The notes beneath the pieces were generated by a model that worked only from the letters and a program-made list of their open reading frames with translations, did no database searches and was not told the DNA's origin. Below are positions 36,664 through 46,522 of a stretch of DNA of 51,585 nt, one piece after another (the first letter of the stretch is position 1; every line of letters begins with the position of its first letter). The translations under genes and the position numbers were made by a program. This DNA is from Planctomycetaceae bacterium (GTDB lineage: Bacteria; Planctomycetota; Planctomycetia; Pirellulales; PALSA-1355). Location: assembly GCA_003153375.1 (NCBI GenBank), contig PLYM01000143.1:1-51585 (forward strand), in the 5' to 3' direction.

Positions 36664-37299
36664 TTGGCGGTTAGCGAATCTTCGGCTGAGCGGTACACGC
36701 TGCAAGATCCTGACGTGCGGCTGATGCTCGACGTGCGCGACGACAACGCCGCGGCTTTCGACGAGTTGATGCTGCGCTATCAGAATCGGCTGGTCACGGT
36801 GCTCGAGCACCTGGTCGGCCGGCGCGATCAGGCCGAGGATCTCGCCCAGGAGGTTTTTCTGCGCGTCTACCGGGCCCGCAAGCGGTATGTGGCCGGCGCT
36901 AAGTTTTCGACCTGGCTGTACACGATCGCCAATCACGTGGCGGCTAACGCCTTGCGTTCGTCGTCGCGGCGGCCCGAGGTGAACCTGACGGCGCGGCCGA
37001 CCGAATCGGGCAGCAGCAACGTGCTCGACAAGATGGCCCTGGCCGCCAGCGGCGCGATGCCCGCGCGGCAGTTGGACAAGGCCGAGCTGCGCGACATCGT
37101 GCGAGCGGCGTTGGCGGGTTTGAGCGAGCGACAGCGAATGGCCGTGCTGCTCAACAAGTTCGAGGAGATGAGCTATGCCGACATCGCCGTGACGATGGAG
37201 ATGTCGCCGCAAGCGATCAAGTCATTGTTGTCGCGAGCGCGCGTCAACTTGAAGGAGATTTTGGAACCCTATTTGCAGGACGGGCACAAACCCAAGTGA
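36664..37299 (+). CDS. ECF-type RNA polymerase sigma factor, second copy
   Basis: A 211-residue ECF sigma factor of RpoE type. Region 2 spans about 25-95 (DDNAAAFDELMLRYQNRL, then DQAEDLAQEVFLRVYRARKRY and FSTWLYTIANHVAANALR), region 4 about 140-195 (LAGLSERQRMAVLLNKFEEMSYADIAVTME, then SPQAIKSLLSRARVNLKEIL). Both polymerase-binding and promoter-recognition parts are complete. The start is TTG; no ATG is near, and an AAGG lies upstream. The anti-sigma gene follows directly. It differs clearly from the sigma factor at 19250, so the two are not recent duplicates. Confidence 0.92.
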   Translation: MAVSESSAERYTLQDPDVRLMLDVRDDNAAAFDELMLRYQNRLVTVLEHLVGRRDQAEDLAQEVFLRVYRARKRYVAGAKFSTWLYTIANHVAANALRSSSRRPEVNLTARPTESGSSNVLDKMALAASGAMPARQLDKAELRDIVRAALAGLSERQRMAVLLNKFEEMSYADIAVTMEMSPQAIKSLLSRARVNLKEILEPYLQDGHKPK

Positions 37300-37358
37300 T
37301 GGGCCCAAGTGATGGGCTCAAGCAAGGGACGGCGGAATTTTTGAGAGTGAGCGGGCGT

Positions 37359-37856
37359 ATGATCGGCAACGAATCGCAAAACCCTGAGCTACATGACGAA
37401 CTGACGGCCTATCTCGACGGCGAGCTGGACGCCGAGGCGGTCCGCCGCGTCGAGGAACGGTTGGCTCGCGATCCGGCCTATCATGCGGAGTTGCAGAAGC
37501 TCGAGCGGGCCTGGGACTTGCTCGATCGGCTGCCGCGTTCGGCGGTGAACGAATCGTTCACCAAGACGACGATCGAGATGGTCGCCTTGGCCGCCTCGGA
37601 CGATGCCGCCGCGGCGCAGCAAGCCCGGCCGCGCCGCGCGAAGCATCTGACCGCCGCGCTCGGTGCCGTGGCGGCGGCGCTGGTGGGCTTTGTCGCTGGG
37701 CATTTCCTCTGGCCCAATCCGAACGCGGCCCTGCTCCGCGATCTGCCGGTGATCGAACATTTCGAGCTCTATTATCAGGCCGACAACATCGACTTTCTGA
37801 AATTGCTCGAGTCCGAGGGCCTGTTCGCCGAGCAGGAGGGTGAGCATGGCGGTTAG
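37359..37856 (+). CDS. Probable anti-sigma factor, single-pass membrane protein
   Basis: A 165-residue protein. The N-terminal cytoplasmic part begins with NPELHDELTAYLDGELDAE, the entry of the zinc-type anti-sigma (RsiW/putative zinc finger) domain, but the His/Cys zinc ligands are not complete. A helix follows at about 95-115 (LGAVAAALVGFVAGHFLW) and a short outer tail (about 45 residues, DLPVIEHFELYYQADNIDFL). This LPVIENLDLY-like tail is common in planctomycete proteins of this layout. ATG 37359 is chosen because family similarity starts there; ATG 37299, overlapping the sigma stop, would add 20 residues. The next gene overlaps its end. Confidence 0.75.
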   Translation: MIGNESQNPELHDELTAYLDGELDAEAVRRVEERLARDPAYHAELQKLERAWDLLDRLPRSAVNESFTKTTIEMVALAASDDAAAAQQARPRRAKHLTAALGAVAAALVGFVAGHFLWPNPNAALLRDLPVIEHFELYYQADNIDFLKLLESEGLFAEQEGEHGG

Positions 37857-38898
37857 AGCGAGGGGCAAATGGACGCCTTGGGTCGCGCTGCTTGGCGCTT
37901 GCTTCGTCTGCGCGCCGGCCGCGGGCGGAGACGATTTGGCAACGCGGCGCGAGCAGGTCGAGCGCATGCCACCGGCCGAGCAACAGGATCTGTTGCGCAA
38001 GCAGGAGCGTTTCGCTGAGTTGCCGTTGGAAGAGCAGGAGCGGTTGCGCACGCTGCAAGCGGCGCTCGATTCCGATTCGCATCACGAAAAGCTCCTGCAG
38101 GTGCTATCCCGCTACCACGAGTGGCTCAAAACGCTGACGCCCACGCAACGGTCCGAGCTGGCTGATTTGCCGCCGCAGGAGCGCGTGCAGCAGATCAAGA
38201 AGATTCAGCGCCAGCGGCAGATGGCCCGCGAGCAGGCACACCTGAACGAGGTGCTGTCGAAAAAGGACCTCACGGCCATCGTCCAATGGGTCGAGGACCT
38301 GGCGTGGCAGCGGCGCGAGCGCTTGCTGAGCGGCATGAGCGAATCGCAGCGCAAGGGGTTCGACGGCACCGACGAGCATCGCCAGCGGCGAATTCTGCTC
38401 TATCGTGCGTTGGCTTCCGAGCGCGTCCGGCGTTCGAAAGGCGGCGCGTCGCTCTTGGGTGTCGAGCCAGCCGATATCGAAAAGCTGGCGGGCGAGCTCT
38501 CGCCACCGGCGCGCCAGGAGCTAACCGAGGCCAGCGGGCTGCCGGCCCAGCGCAAGCTGCTCCACGGCTGGGTGAACGTGGCGGTTCACCGCCTCGATCC
38601 ATCGCACGCCGGGCGGCGGTTGGGACCCTTGGCCGGCGAGGATCTTGCGCGATTCTTGCAGCACGACGTACCCGAGCCTCAGCGCGAACGCCTGCTGAAG
38701 ATGCCCCGCGAGCAGATGCTCGAAGAGCTGCGGACGATGTACTACAGTCGCCCGCGCGGCGAGTTCGGCCCCCCGCTCAGCGATCCCACTCCGTGGCTCG
38801 ATCGCCATCCCGAGCGATTGAAGGGCGAATTCCGCGGCAAAGGCCGCCCGCACGATCCGCAAGCCGAACCGGCCGTCGAAGCCGCCCAGCCAAAGTAG
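37846..38898 (+). CDS. Exported Glu/Arg-rich helical protein (DUF3106-like)
   Basis: A 350-residue protein with a signal peptide (about 1-27, ending APAAGGDD). The mature part is almost wholly helical and rich in Glu, Arg, Gln and Leu, with repeated phrases of the type MPPAEQQDLLRKQERFAELPLEEQERLRTL... broken by short proline turns (ELPL, DLPPQE, LSPPAR), a pattern that recalls DUF3106 and other stress-linked periplasmic proteins. The tail is Pro/Ala-rich. ATG 37846 has GGAGGG just before it and overlaps the anti-sigma gene by 11 bases. It is the third gene of this sigma operon, as the PDZ gene is in the other, and may modulate the anti-sigma factor. Function is inferred from position only. 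Confidence 0.75.
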   Translation: MAVRARGKWTPWVALLGACFVCAPAAGGDDLATRREQVERMPPAEQQDLLRKQERFAELPLEEQERLRTLQAALDSDSHHEKLLQVLSRYHEWLKTLTPTQRSELADLPPQERVQQIKKIQRQRQMAREQAHLNEVLSKKDLTAIVQWVEDLAWQRRERLLSGMSESQRKGFDGTDEHRQRRILLYRALASERVRRSKGGASLLGVEPADIEKLAGELSPPARQELTEASGLPAQRKLLHGWVNVAVHRLDPSHAGRRLGPLAGEDLARFLQHDVPEPQRERLLKMPREQMLEELRTMYYSRPRGEFGPPLSDPTPWLDRHPERLKGEFRGKGRPHDPQAEPAVEAAQPK

Positions 38899-38941
38899 CC
38901 TGTCGCCGAGCGAGAGTGGCCGCTGCGACGAAATCCAAGGT

Positions 38942-39080
38942 AGCCACCGAGGACACAGAGAGCACAGAGGGAGAAGAAAGAGTCAGTAAGGCGAGTTCGC
39001 TTTGGTCAGCGTGTCCTTCGTTAATCAATGACTGAACTTCTCTTTTTATTCTCTCTGTGGCCTCTGTGTCCTCGGTGGCA
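38942..39080. repeat. Dispersed palindromic element, family A copy 4
   Basis: GCCACCGAGGACACAGAG (38943-38960) and its exact complement at 39062-39079 bound the element; pairing continues imperfectly inwards over about ten bases. The interior contains ATCAATGACTG, shared with the reverse complement of copy 3. It lies between convergent genes. Confidence 0.85.
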
Positions 39081-39130
39081 AATTCTTTGTTCCCTTGCTC
39101 GCGCTGCGGGTTAGTGGGTGACTGGGCGAG

Positions 39131-40213
<1,083 letters not shown>

Positions 40214-40472
40214 GGGAGGCCTCCTAGAAAGGGACGGGATGATAGCAATCCAGGTGCCGCCACAAAAACGGCCGCGCCGGTTCTCTTCGCCGTGATTATA
40301 TTCATTGTGCCCCCGCTCGGAAAACCCGCCACGGCTCGTCAAAATCGCGCGCGCGACGGCGCGGATACCGGCGCATGGTGTTGCCAAACCGTGGCTCCAA
40401 GCGGTAAGCTACGCCACCAAATCAGTTCGCTACCATTGATGCCGCAAGTGGGCTTGGCCGGGAGGAAGTCGC

Positions 40473-41222
40473 GTGTTTGTCGCCGCTTCGAGCGAATGTT
40501 TTCCGAACTTGTCGCTGGACGGGGTGCTCGAGCGCCTGGTCGATCTGGAATACACGGCCCTCGAGGTCGCCATCCACGAGCGCGGGGGCCAGTTGCAGCC
40601 CTCGCAGGTGTTGGCCGATGTCGAAAAGGCCGTCGGCCAGTGCCGCGAGACCTACCGGCTGACCATTTCGGGCTATAGCGTCGACATCGACGCCACGGGC
40701 GAGCTGTATTACGAGCAGTTCGCCGCCTGCTGCCGGCTGGCCAAGGCCACGAAGGTCGTGGCGATGACCGTTCCGGCCGCCGAGTTGGGCACGCCCTTCA
40801 ACGCCGAAATTGAACGCCTGCAACGGCTGGTGGCCATCGCCTCGAAAGAAGGCGTTCTGGTCGGCCTGAAAACCGAAACCGGCCGCATCACCCAGGACCC
40901 GGATACGGCTGTGGTGCTGTGCGACAACGTCAAGGGGCTGGGGCTGACGCTCGACCCGAGCCACTATATCTATGGTCCGCACGCCGGCAACAGCTACGAC
41001 CAGTTGATGCGCTATGTGATCAACACCCACCTGCGCGACACGAGCAAAGACAAGTTGCAGGTTCGCGTCGGGCAAGGCCAGGTCGAATACGGCCGGCTGA
41101 TCTCGCAGCTGGGCAAGGCCCACTACAACCGGGCCTTGGTCGTACACATCGCCGAAATGGAAGGCGTCGATCACTCCGCCGAAATGCGCAAGATGCGGCT
41201 GCTGCTGGAAAGCCTGCTCTGA
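40473..41222 (+). CDS. Sugar phosphate isomerase/epimerase family protein (TIM barrel)
   Basis: A 249-residue protein of the xylose isomerase-like TIM-barrel (AP_endonuc_2) group. Marks are the strand FVAASSECFPNLSLDGVLERL, LEYTALEVAIHE, a VGLKTETGRI strand with metal-binding Glu, LTLDPSHYIYGPHAG with Asp and His, and NTHLRDTSKDKLQVRVGQGQVEYG with His and Asp. The metal ligands of the family (Glu, Asp, His, Glu) are thus plausible. In planctomycetes these proteins are numerous and mostly untested; an isomerase or epimerase of a sugar or inositol derivative is likely. The GTG start is supported by GGAGGAAG upstream. The PQQ gene follows after 31 bases, so they may be co-transcribed. Confidence 0.85.
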   Translation: MFVAASSECFPNLSLDGVLERLVDLEYTALEVAIHERGGQLQPSQVLADVEKAVGQCRETYRLTISGYSVDIDATGELYYEQFAACCRLAKATKVVAMTVPAAELGTPFNAEIERLQRLVAIASKEGVLVGLKTETGRITQDPDTAVVLCDNVKGLGLTLDPSHYIYGPHAGNSYDQLMRYVINTHLRDTSKDKLQVRVGQGQVEYGRLISQLGKAHYNRALVVHIAEMEGVDHSAEMRKMRLLLESLL

Positions 41223-41253
41223 ATCCATTTTCCCGCCTTGCGAGCGCACCACG

Positions 41254-42507
41254 ATGCCACGATCTCGGCTGGCGCTGTTGATGCTTCTGGCTGCTGGCGT
41301 GCCTTCCATGGCAGCCGATTGGCCACAATTTCGCGGACCTGGCGGTCAGGGTCATTCGACGGCCAAGAACGTGCCGCTCACCTGGAGCGAGACCGAAAAT
41401 GTCACTTGGAAGGTGCCTCTGCCGGGCCTCGGCTGGTCGTCGCCGGCCGTCAAGGGCGACCAGATCTGGCTGACCGCGGCGGTCGACGACGGCCACTCGT
41501 TGCGGGCCATCGCGGTCAATCGTCAGACGGGCGCGATCGTACACGACGTCGAGATCTTCAAGCTCGAAAACCCTGGCTCGGTTCACGCCAACAACAGCCA
41601 CGCCTCGCCGACGCCCGTCGTCGAAGGCGACCGCGTCTACATTCACTTTGGCGGCCATGGCACGGCCTGCCTGGCGACCGACGGCCGCATCGTCTGGAAG
41701 ACGCAGGAGCTCAAGTACAACCACGTGCATGGCCCCGGTGGGTCGCCGGTGATCTGGAAAGACCTGCTGATCATCAATTGCGATGGCGCCGACGTGCAAT
41801 ATGTCGTGGCCCTCGACAAGCGCACCGGCGAAATCCGCTGGAAGCGCGATCGGCAACACACCAGCGAACCGCGCCGCAGCGGCAAGCTCGAGGTGCCGAT
41901 GGCCTACAGCACGCCGCTGTTGATCGAAGTCGACGGGCAAACGCAACTGATCAGCCTGGGCAGCGACGCGCTGGTGGCTCACAATCCGGACGACGGCGCC
42001 GAACTCTGGTGGTTCTCGTTCATCGGCTATTCGAACGTGCCCCGGCCCGTCTATGGCAAGGGAATGATCTTCTTCGCCTCGGGCTTTGGCACGCCGGTGT
42101 TCTACGCCATGCGCGTGGGCGGCCACGGTGACCTCACCGAGACGAACAAGGCCTGGAGCATGAACAAGGGGGCGCTGGTGCCGATGGATGTCTCCCCCCT
42201 GCTCGTGGGAGATGAGCTGTACACGATCACCGACTCGGGCGTGATCGTGTGCTATGACGCCACGAGCGGCAAGCAGCATTGGCAAAAACGCCTGTCGAGC
42301 AAGTTTTGGGCCTCGCCGGTCTATGCCGATGGGCGGATTTACTGTCTGGACGACTCCGGCACCACGACCGTGCTGGCACCTGGAACCGAGTTCAAGGAGC
42401 TGGCCACCAGCAAACTCGACGGCCACACCCAAGCTTCTCCTGCCTTCGTCGACGGCGTGGTTTTTCTGCGCACCGACACGCATTTGTATCGGATCGAGAA
42501 ACGCTAA
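41254..42507 (+). CDS. Secreted PQQ-type beta-propeller protein, second copy
   Basis: A 417-residue relative of the protein at 4077-5321. The signal peptide ends near PSMAADWP, followed by WPQFRGPGGQGHS and TWSETENVTWKVPLPGLGWSSP, which parallels the WRGP... and WSGTENVAWKVPVPGTG phrases of the first copy. Blades repeat with DKRTGEIRWKRD and DATSGKQHWQKR. It is expected in the periplasm or outside the cell as a scaffold or binding protein. The two copies differ too much to be recent duplicates. It is the second gene after the TIM-barrel protein. Confidence 0.87.
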   Translation: MPRSRLALLMLLAAGVPSMAADWPQFRGPGGQGHSTAKNVPLTWSETENVTWKVPLPGLGWSSPAVKGDQIWLTAAVDDGHSLRAIAVNRQTGAIVHDVEIFKLENPGSVHANNSHASPTPVVEGDRVYIHFGGHGTACLATDGRIVWKTQELKYNHVHGPGGSPVIWKDLLIINCDGADVQYVVALDKRTGEIRWKRDRQHTSEPRRSGKLEVPMAYSTPLLIEVDGQTQLISLGSDALVAHNPDDGAELWWFSFIGYSNVPRPVYGKGMIFFASGFGTPVFYAMRVGGHGDLTETNKAWSMNKGALVPMDVSPLLVGDELYTITDSGVIVCYDATSGKQHWQKRLSSKFWASPVYADGRIYCLDDSGTTTVLAPGTEFKELATSKLDGHTQASPAFVDGVVFLRTDTHLYRIEKR

Positions 42508-42611
42508 CCTCCTGCTAACGAGTTGGTGGGCGACTGATCTTGTCAAAAACGGCTCGTCTTGCGAGAGTGTAGTTAGCCGCACTGAACGCCCTCGAGCGCC
42601 CCACCGAGCGG

Positions 42612-42647
42612 CCGGCTTGCGCCTGTTCGGCGCTGTGAGCAAGCCGG
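42612..42647. repeat. Inverted repeat upstream of the ABC exporter genes
   Basis: CCGGCTTGC (42612-42620) and GCAAGCCGG (42639-42647) are perfectly complementary; GCC and GGC inside them can pair across TGTTC. No T-run follows. It lies about 135 bases before the chosen start of the first ABC gene and might be part of its leader. Confidence 0.55.
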
Positions 42648-42781
42648 TATCCGCGACCCAACCGACGTCGAAGTGAACCTTGGTTCGTTTCGCGACATCC
42701 GTTTCGTGTCAGGCCGCGCCGGCGGACCATGGATGGTCGGCAACGGAACATCGCAGAGAGACTTCTGAAGAGGTTGATCGG

Positions 42782-44686
42782 TTGACAGAGAAATCGTCCG
42801 CAGCGAAATCGTCCGCAGCAACGGCCGCGACCCTGGGCGCGGATCGCGAGGCTTCGAACCTGGTGCTGGTGCGCCGCATGCTGGCGCTGGCCTGGTGCTA
42901 TGGTGGCAGTTGTGCGTGGGTGGTCGTCCAACAATTTTTTCTCGTCGCGCTCAATCTGAGCGGCCTGGGGTTGATCGGCCTGGGCATCGACGTGATTCGC
43001 CATGCCGTGGAGCGCGACGCCGCGCCGGCTCGCTGGCCGCTGGGGCTGTCGCCGCCGACCGATTGGCCGCCGCTGGCGACCATCGGCGCCATCGCGGTCG
43101 GCGTTTTTCTGCTAGCGATCGCGCAATCGAGCTTGCGCTATTGGTCGGCCGTGTCGGCGGGCCGGCTGGTGCAGAAAATCGTCGTGCAATTGCGGTGCGA
43201 CGTTTATGACAAATTGCAGCGATTGAGCTTTCGCTTCTTTGATGCCAATCAAAGCGGCTCGATCATCAATCGCGTGGCCGGCGATGTGCGTGCCGTGAGC
43301 ATGTTCGTCGATATGGTGTTGATCGAAATGCTGGGTGTGCTGCTCTCACTGGCGTTGTACCTGGTCTATATGCTGTCGATCAACGTGCCGCTGACCTTGG
43401 CTTGCCTGGCCACGACGCCGCTGATGTGGTTGGGCGCCGTGATCTTTTCGCGGTGGGTCAAGCCTGCCTATCGGCACAATCGCGAGTTGAGCGACCAGAT
43501 GATTCTGACCCTGTCGGAAAACGTGCAGGGCGTGCAGGTCGTCAAAGGCTTTGGCCGCGAGCCGCAGGAGATCGGCAAGTTTGGCGTTGCCAACGGCCGG
43601 GTGAAGGACCAGAAGCATTTGATCTTTCGCTTGATCAGCGTTTTCCAGCCCGGGATCGGGTTGCTCACGCAGTTGAACCTGGCGGTACTGCTCTTGTACG
43701 GCGGCTACCTGGTGATCGACGGCCAATTGTTGCTGGGCGAAGGCCTGTTCGTGTTCGCCAACCTGTTGCAGCAGTTTGCCAACCAGGTGACGCAAATCAC
43801 GAATATCACCAACAGCATTCAGGCCAGCCTGACCGGGGCCCAGCGCGTGTTCGAAGTGCTCGATGCGCCGTTGGAGATCACCAGCCCCGCCGCGCCGGCC
43901 CGCTGGACTCGTCCGCGCGGAGCGGTGGCGTTCGAGGGCGTTGACTTTTCTTATCGGCCGGGTGATCGGGTGCTCCGCGATGTGAGCTTCGCGGCCGAGC
44001 CGGGTGAGTGCATCGCCATCGCCGGAGCCACGGGCGCGGGCAAGAGCACCCTGCTGAGCCTGATTCCCCGCTTTTACGACCCCCAGGCCGGCGCGGTGCT
44101 CATCGACGGCATCGACATCCGACGGCTGGCGCTCGACGACCTGAGACGCGCCATCGGCCTGGTGTTTCAGGAAAGCTTCCTGTTCAGCAACACGGTGTTC
44201 GCCAATATCGCTTTCGGCCACCCCGAGGCCACGCGTCAGGATGTCGAGCAGGCGGCCCGCATCGCGGCGGCGCATGACTTCATCGAGGCTCTGCCGCAAG
44301 GCTATGACACCGTGATCGGCGAATATGGCTCGAATCTCTCGGGCGGGCAGCGGCAGCGGATTGCCATCGCGCGGGCCATTCTGAGCCGGCCCTCGATCCT
44401 GGTGTTCGACGACGCCACGGCGGCGGTCGATCCGGAAACCGAGCACGAGATTTTGCAGGCGATGGAAAACGCGATGCGGGGGCGCACCACGTTTGTCGTG
44501 GCGCATCGTCTGAGCACGCTGCGGCGGGCCGATCGCGTGATCGTGCTGGAAGGTGGTCGCGTCACACAGATTGGCACGCACGACGAATTGATGCGCCGTG
44601 GCGGCACCTATCATCGGGCCGCTCATTTGCAGATTCTCGATGCCGAGAGCAGCCAGTTGTTGAACGCCGGGAAGCACGTCGCATGA
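42782..44686 (+). CDS. ABC exporter half-transporter with Asp in place of the catalytic Glu
   Basis: A 634-residue type IV ABC exporter half: six-helix membrane domain (about 30-340), then the ATPase. Walker A is GATGAGKST at 415-423, the Q-loop FQES, signature LSGGQ at 519-523, and Walker B ends Asp543-Asp544 (VFDDATAAVD), so the catalytic glutamate is aspartate. The H-loop is AHRLST. This E-to-D change, with a canonical signature, is the mark of the degenerate partner in heterodimers such as BmrCD, TM287/288 or MdlAB. The start is unclear: TTG 42782 with GAAGAGG before it is preferred over TTG 42680. Its stop overlaps the start of the second half (ATGA), implying equal translation. Confidence 0.9.
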   Translation: MTEKSSAAKSSAATAATLGADREASNLVLVRRMLALAWCYGGSCAWVVVQQFFLVALNLSGLGLIGLGIDVIRHAVERDAAPARWPLGLSPPTDWPPLATIGAIAVGVFLLAIAQSSLRYWSAVSAGRLVQKIVVQLRCDVYDKLQRLSFRFFDANQSGSIINRVAGDVRAVSMFVDMVLIEMLGVLLSLALYLVYMLSINVPLTLACLATTPLMWLGAVIFSRWVKPAYRHNRELSDQMILTLSENVQGVQVVKGFGREPQEIGKFGVANGRVKDQKHLIFRLISVFQPGIGLLTQLNLAVLLLYGGYLVIDGQLLLGEGLFVFANLLQQFANQVTQITNITNSIQASLTGAQRVFEVLDAPLEITSPAAPARWTRPRGAVAFEGVDFSYRPGDRVLRDVSFAAEPGECIAIAGATGAGKSTLLSLIPRFYDPQAGAVLIDGIDIRRLALDDLRRAIGLVFQESFLFSNTVFANIAFGHPEATRQDVEQAARIAAAHDFIEALPQGYDTVIGEYGSNLSGGQRQRIAIARAILSRPSILVFDDATAAVDPETEHEILQAMENAMRGRTTFVVAHRLSTLRRADRVIVLEGGRVTQIGTHDELMRRGGTYHRAAHLQILDAESSQLLNAGKHVA

Positions 44687-46500
44687 TTTCGCAAATCAAA
44701 CCCCCACGCGCCGAGTCGACGCTGACGCGCTATACGCGTCGCGAGGAGCAGGAAGCCGATTCGCATCCGCTCGATCTCCGGCTGATCGGCCGGCTTTACG
44801 AATACACGCGCCCTTATGCGTCCCAGCGCAACTGGCTGATCGTGCTAGTGATCCTGCGGTCGATTCAGTTGCCGTGCCTCACCTGGATCATCGCGGCCGT
44901 GATCAAAGGCCCGGTCGATCGTGGCGACATGCACGGCGTGGCCTGGGGCGTGCTGGGATTCCTGGCGCTCGCGCTGTTCACGCAGGGTTGCCTGCACTTT
45001 CGCCAGCGGCTGGCGTTGGAATTGGGCGAATCGGTGGTTCACGACTTGCGCCGAGATTTGTTTGCCCGGCTGCAGCGGATGCCGATGAGCTTTTTTCAGC
45101 GCACCAAGCTGGGCCGCATCATCAGCCGCATGACCACCGACGTCGAATATGTGCGGATGGGCGTGCAGGAGGTGCTGTTCGTCAGCCTGGTGCAGGTTGG
45201 CCAGATGACGGTCGCCGCGGTGTTCATGCTGTGGTACGACCCCGTGCTGTTTCTGTTGGTGCTGGCGCTGGTGCCCGTGCTGTGGCTGCTCAACCGGCAC
45301 TTCAATCGCCAGTTGAGCAAGGCGCATCGCGACGTGCAGGAGTCGTTCAGCCGCGTGACCGCCACGTTGGCCGAAAGCGTCAACGGCATTCGCGTCACCC
45401 AGGCCTTCGTGCGGCAGGACGCCAACGCCGGCATGTTCAGTCAATTGATCAACGATCACTCCGATTTCAACTTCGGGCTGACCAAGATCCAGGGTCGGTT
45501 CCAAGGTCTGCTGGATCTGAACAATCAACTGTTCATCTCGGTGCTGCTGATCCTGGGCGGCTACCAGGTGCTCTCCGGGGGCGGCACGCAGGTGGGCGAT
45601 CTGGTTGGGTTCTTCTTCATGGCCAACTTGTTCTTCGCCCCCATCACGACCCTGGGCGTGCAATACAACCATGCCCTGACGGCCATGGCGGGGGCCGAGC
45701 GGGTCTTTCGCTTGCTCGACAATCCGCTCGAGCAGCAGGATCCGCCGGGCGCGATCGAGCTGTCGCGAGTCGCCGGCCGCGTCGAGTTTCGCGATGTCAG
45801 TTTTGGTTACGACCCGGGGCGGCTGGTGCTGCACGATTTGAATTTCGTCGCCGAGCCGGGCCAGACGATCGCCCTGGTGGGGCACACCGGCGGCGGCAAG
45901 ACGTCGATTCTCAACCTGATTGCCAGCTTCTATCTGCCCACGCGCGGAGAGTTGACGATCGACGGGCACGATATCCGCCGCGTGGCCCGGGTGTCGCTGC
46001 GGCGGCAGATTGGGCTGGTGCTGCAACAGAATTTTCTCTTCAGCGGCACCGTGATGGACAATATTCGCGTGGGTCGGCCCGAGGCCAGCGACGACGAGAT
46101 CTACGAGGCGGCCCATCGGCTCGATTGTCTCGACCTGCTGGCCGAGCTGCCCGACGGACTGCACACCCTGGTGGGCGAACGCGGCGGCAGCTTGTCGCTG
46201 GGGCAACGGCAACTGGTTTGCTTCACGCGGGCCATGCTGGCCGATCCGCCGCTGTTGTTTCTCGACGAAGCCACCAGCAGCGTCGACACACTGACCGAAG
46301 CCCGCATTCAACGGGCCCTGGCCGAGTTGCTCAAGGGTCGCACCAGCTTTGTCGTCGCCCATCGCCTGAGCACGATTCGCCATGCCGACCAGGTGCTGGT
46401 GCTCGACCACGGCCGCATCGTCGAACGGGGCACGCACCGCCAACTGCTGGCGCGGGGCGGCGAGTACGCTAAACTCTATCGGCGGTTTGTGCCCTGCTGA
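44683..46500 (+). CDS. ABC exporter half-transporter with non-canonical signature motif
   Basis: A 605-residue half-transporter, partner of the previous gene. The membrane domain covers about 35-345, with RMPMSFFQRTKLGRIISRMTTDVEY typical of the family. Walker A is GHTGGGKTS at 400-408, Walker B is canonical with Asp528-Glu529 (LFLDEATSSVD), but the signature reads LSLGQ at 504-508 instead of LSGGQ. In the dimer this degenerate signature would face the Walker A/B of the first protein, which itself lacks the catalytic Glu. One ATP site is therefore degenerate and one consensus. Multidrug, lipid or peptide export is possible; the substrate is unknown. Confidence 0.92.
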   Translation: MISQIKPPRAESTLTRYTRREEQEADSHPLDLRLIGRLYEYTRPYASQRNWLIVLVILRSIQLPCLTWIIAAVIKGPVDRGDMHGVAWGVLGFLALALFTQGCLHFRQRLALELGESVVHDLRRDLFARLQRMPMSFFQRTKLGRIISRMTTDVEYVRMGVQEVLFVSLVQVGQMTVAAVFMLWYDPVLFLLVLALVPVLWLLNRHFNRQLSKAHRDVQESFSRVTATLAESVNGIRVTQAFVRQDANAGMFSQLINDHSDFNFGLTKIQGRFQGLLDLNNQLFISVLLILGGYQVLSGGGTQVGDLVGFFFMANLFFAPITTLGVQYNHALTAMAGAERVFRLLDNPLEQQDPPGAIELSRVAGRVEFRDVSFGYDPGRLVLHDLNFVAEPGQTIALVGHTGGGKTSILNLIASFYLPTRGELTIDGHDIRRVARVSLRRQIGLVLQQNFLFSGTVMDNIRVGRPEASDDEIYEAAHRLDCLDLLAELPDGLHTLVGERGGSLSLGQRQLVCFTRAMLADPPLLFLDEATSSVDTLTEARIQRALAELLKGRTSFVVAHRLSTIRHADQVLVLDHGRIVERGTHRQLLARGGEYAKLYRRFVPC

Positions 46501-46522
46501 AGCTCTTGCGGCGAAAGGTGCG

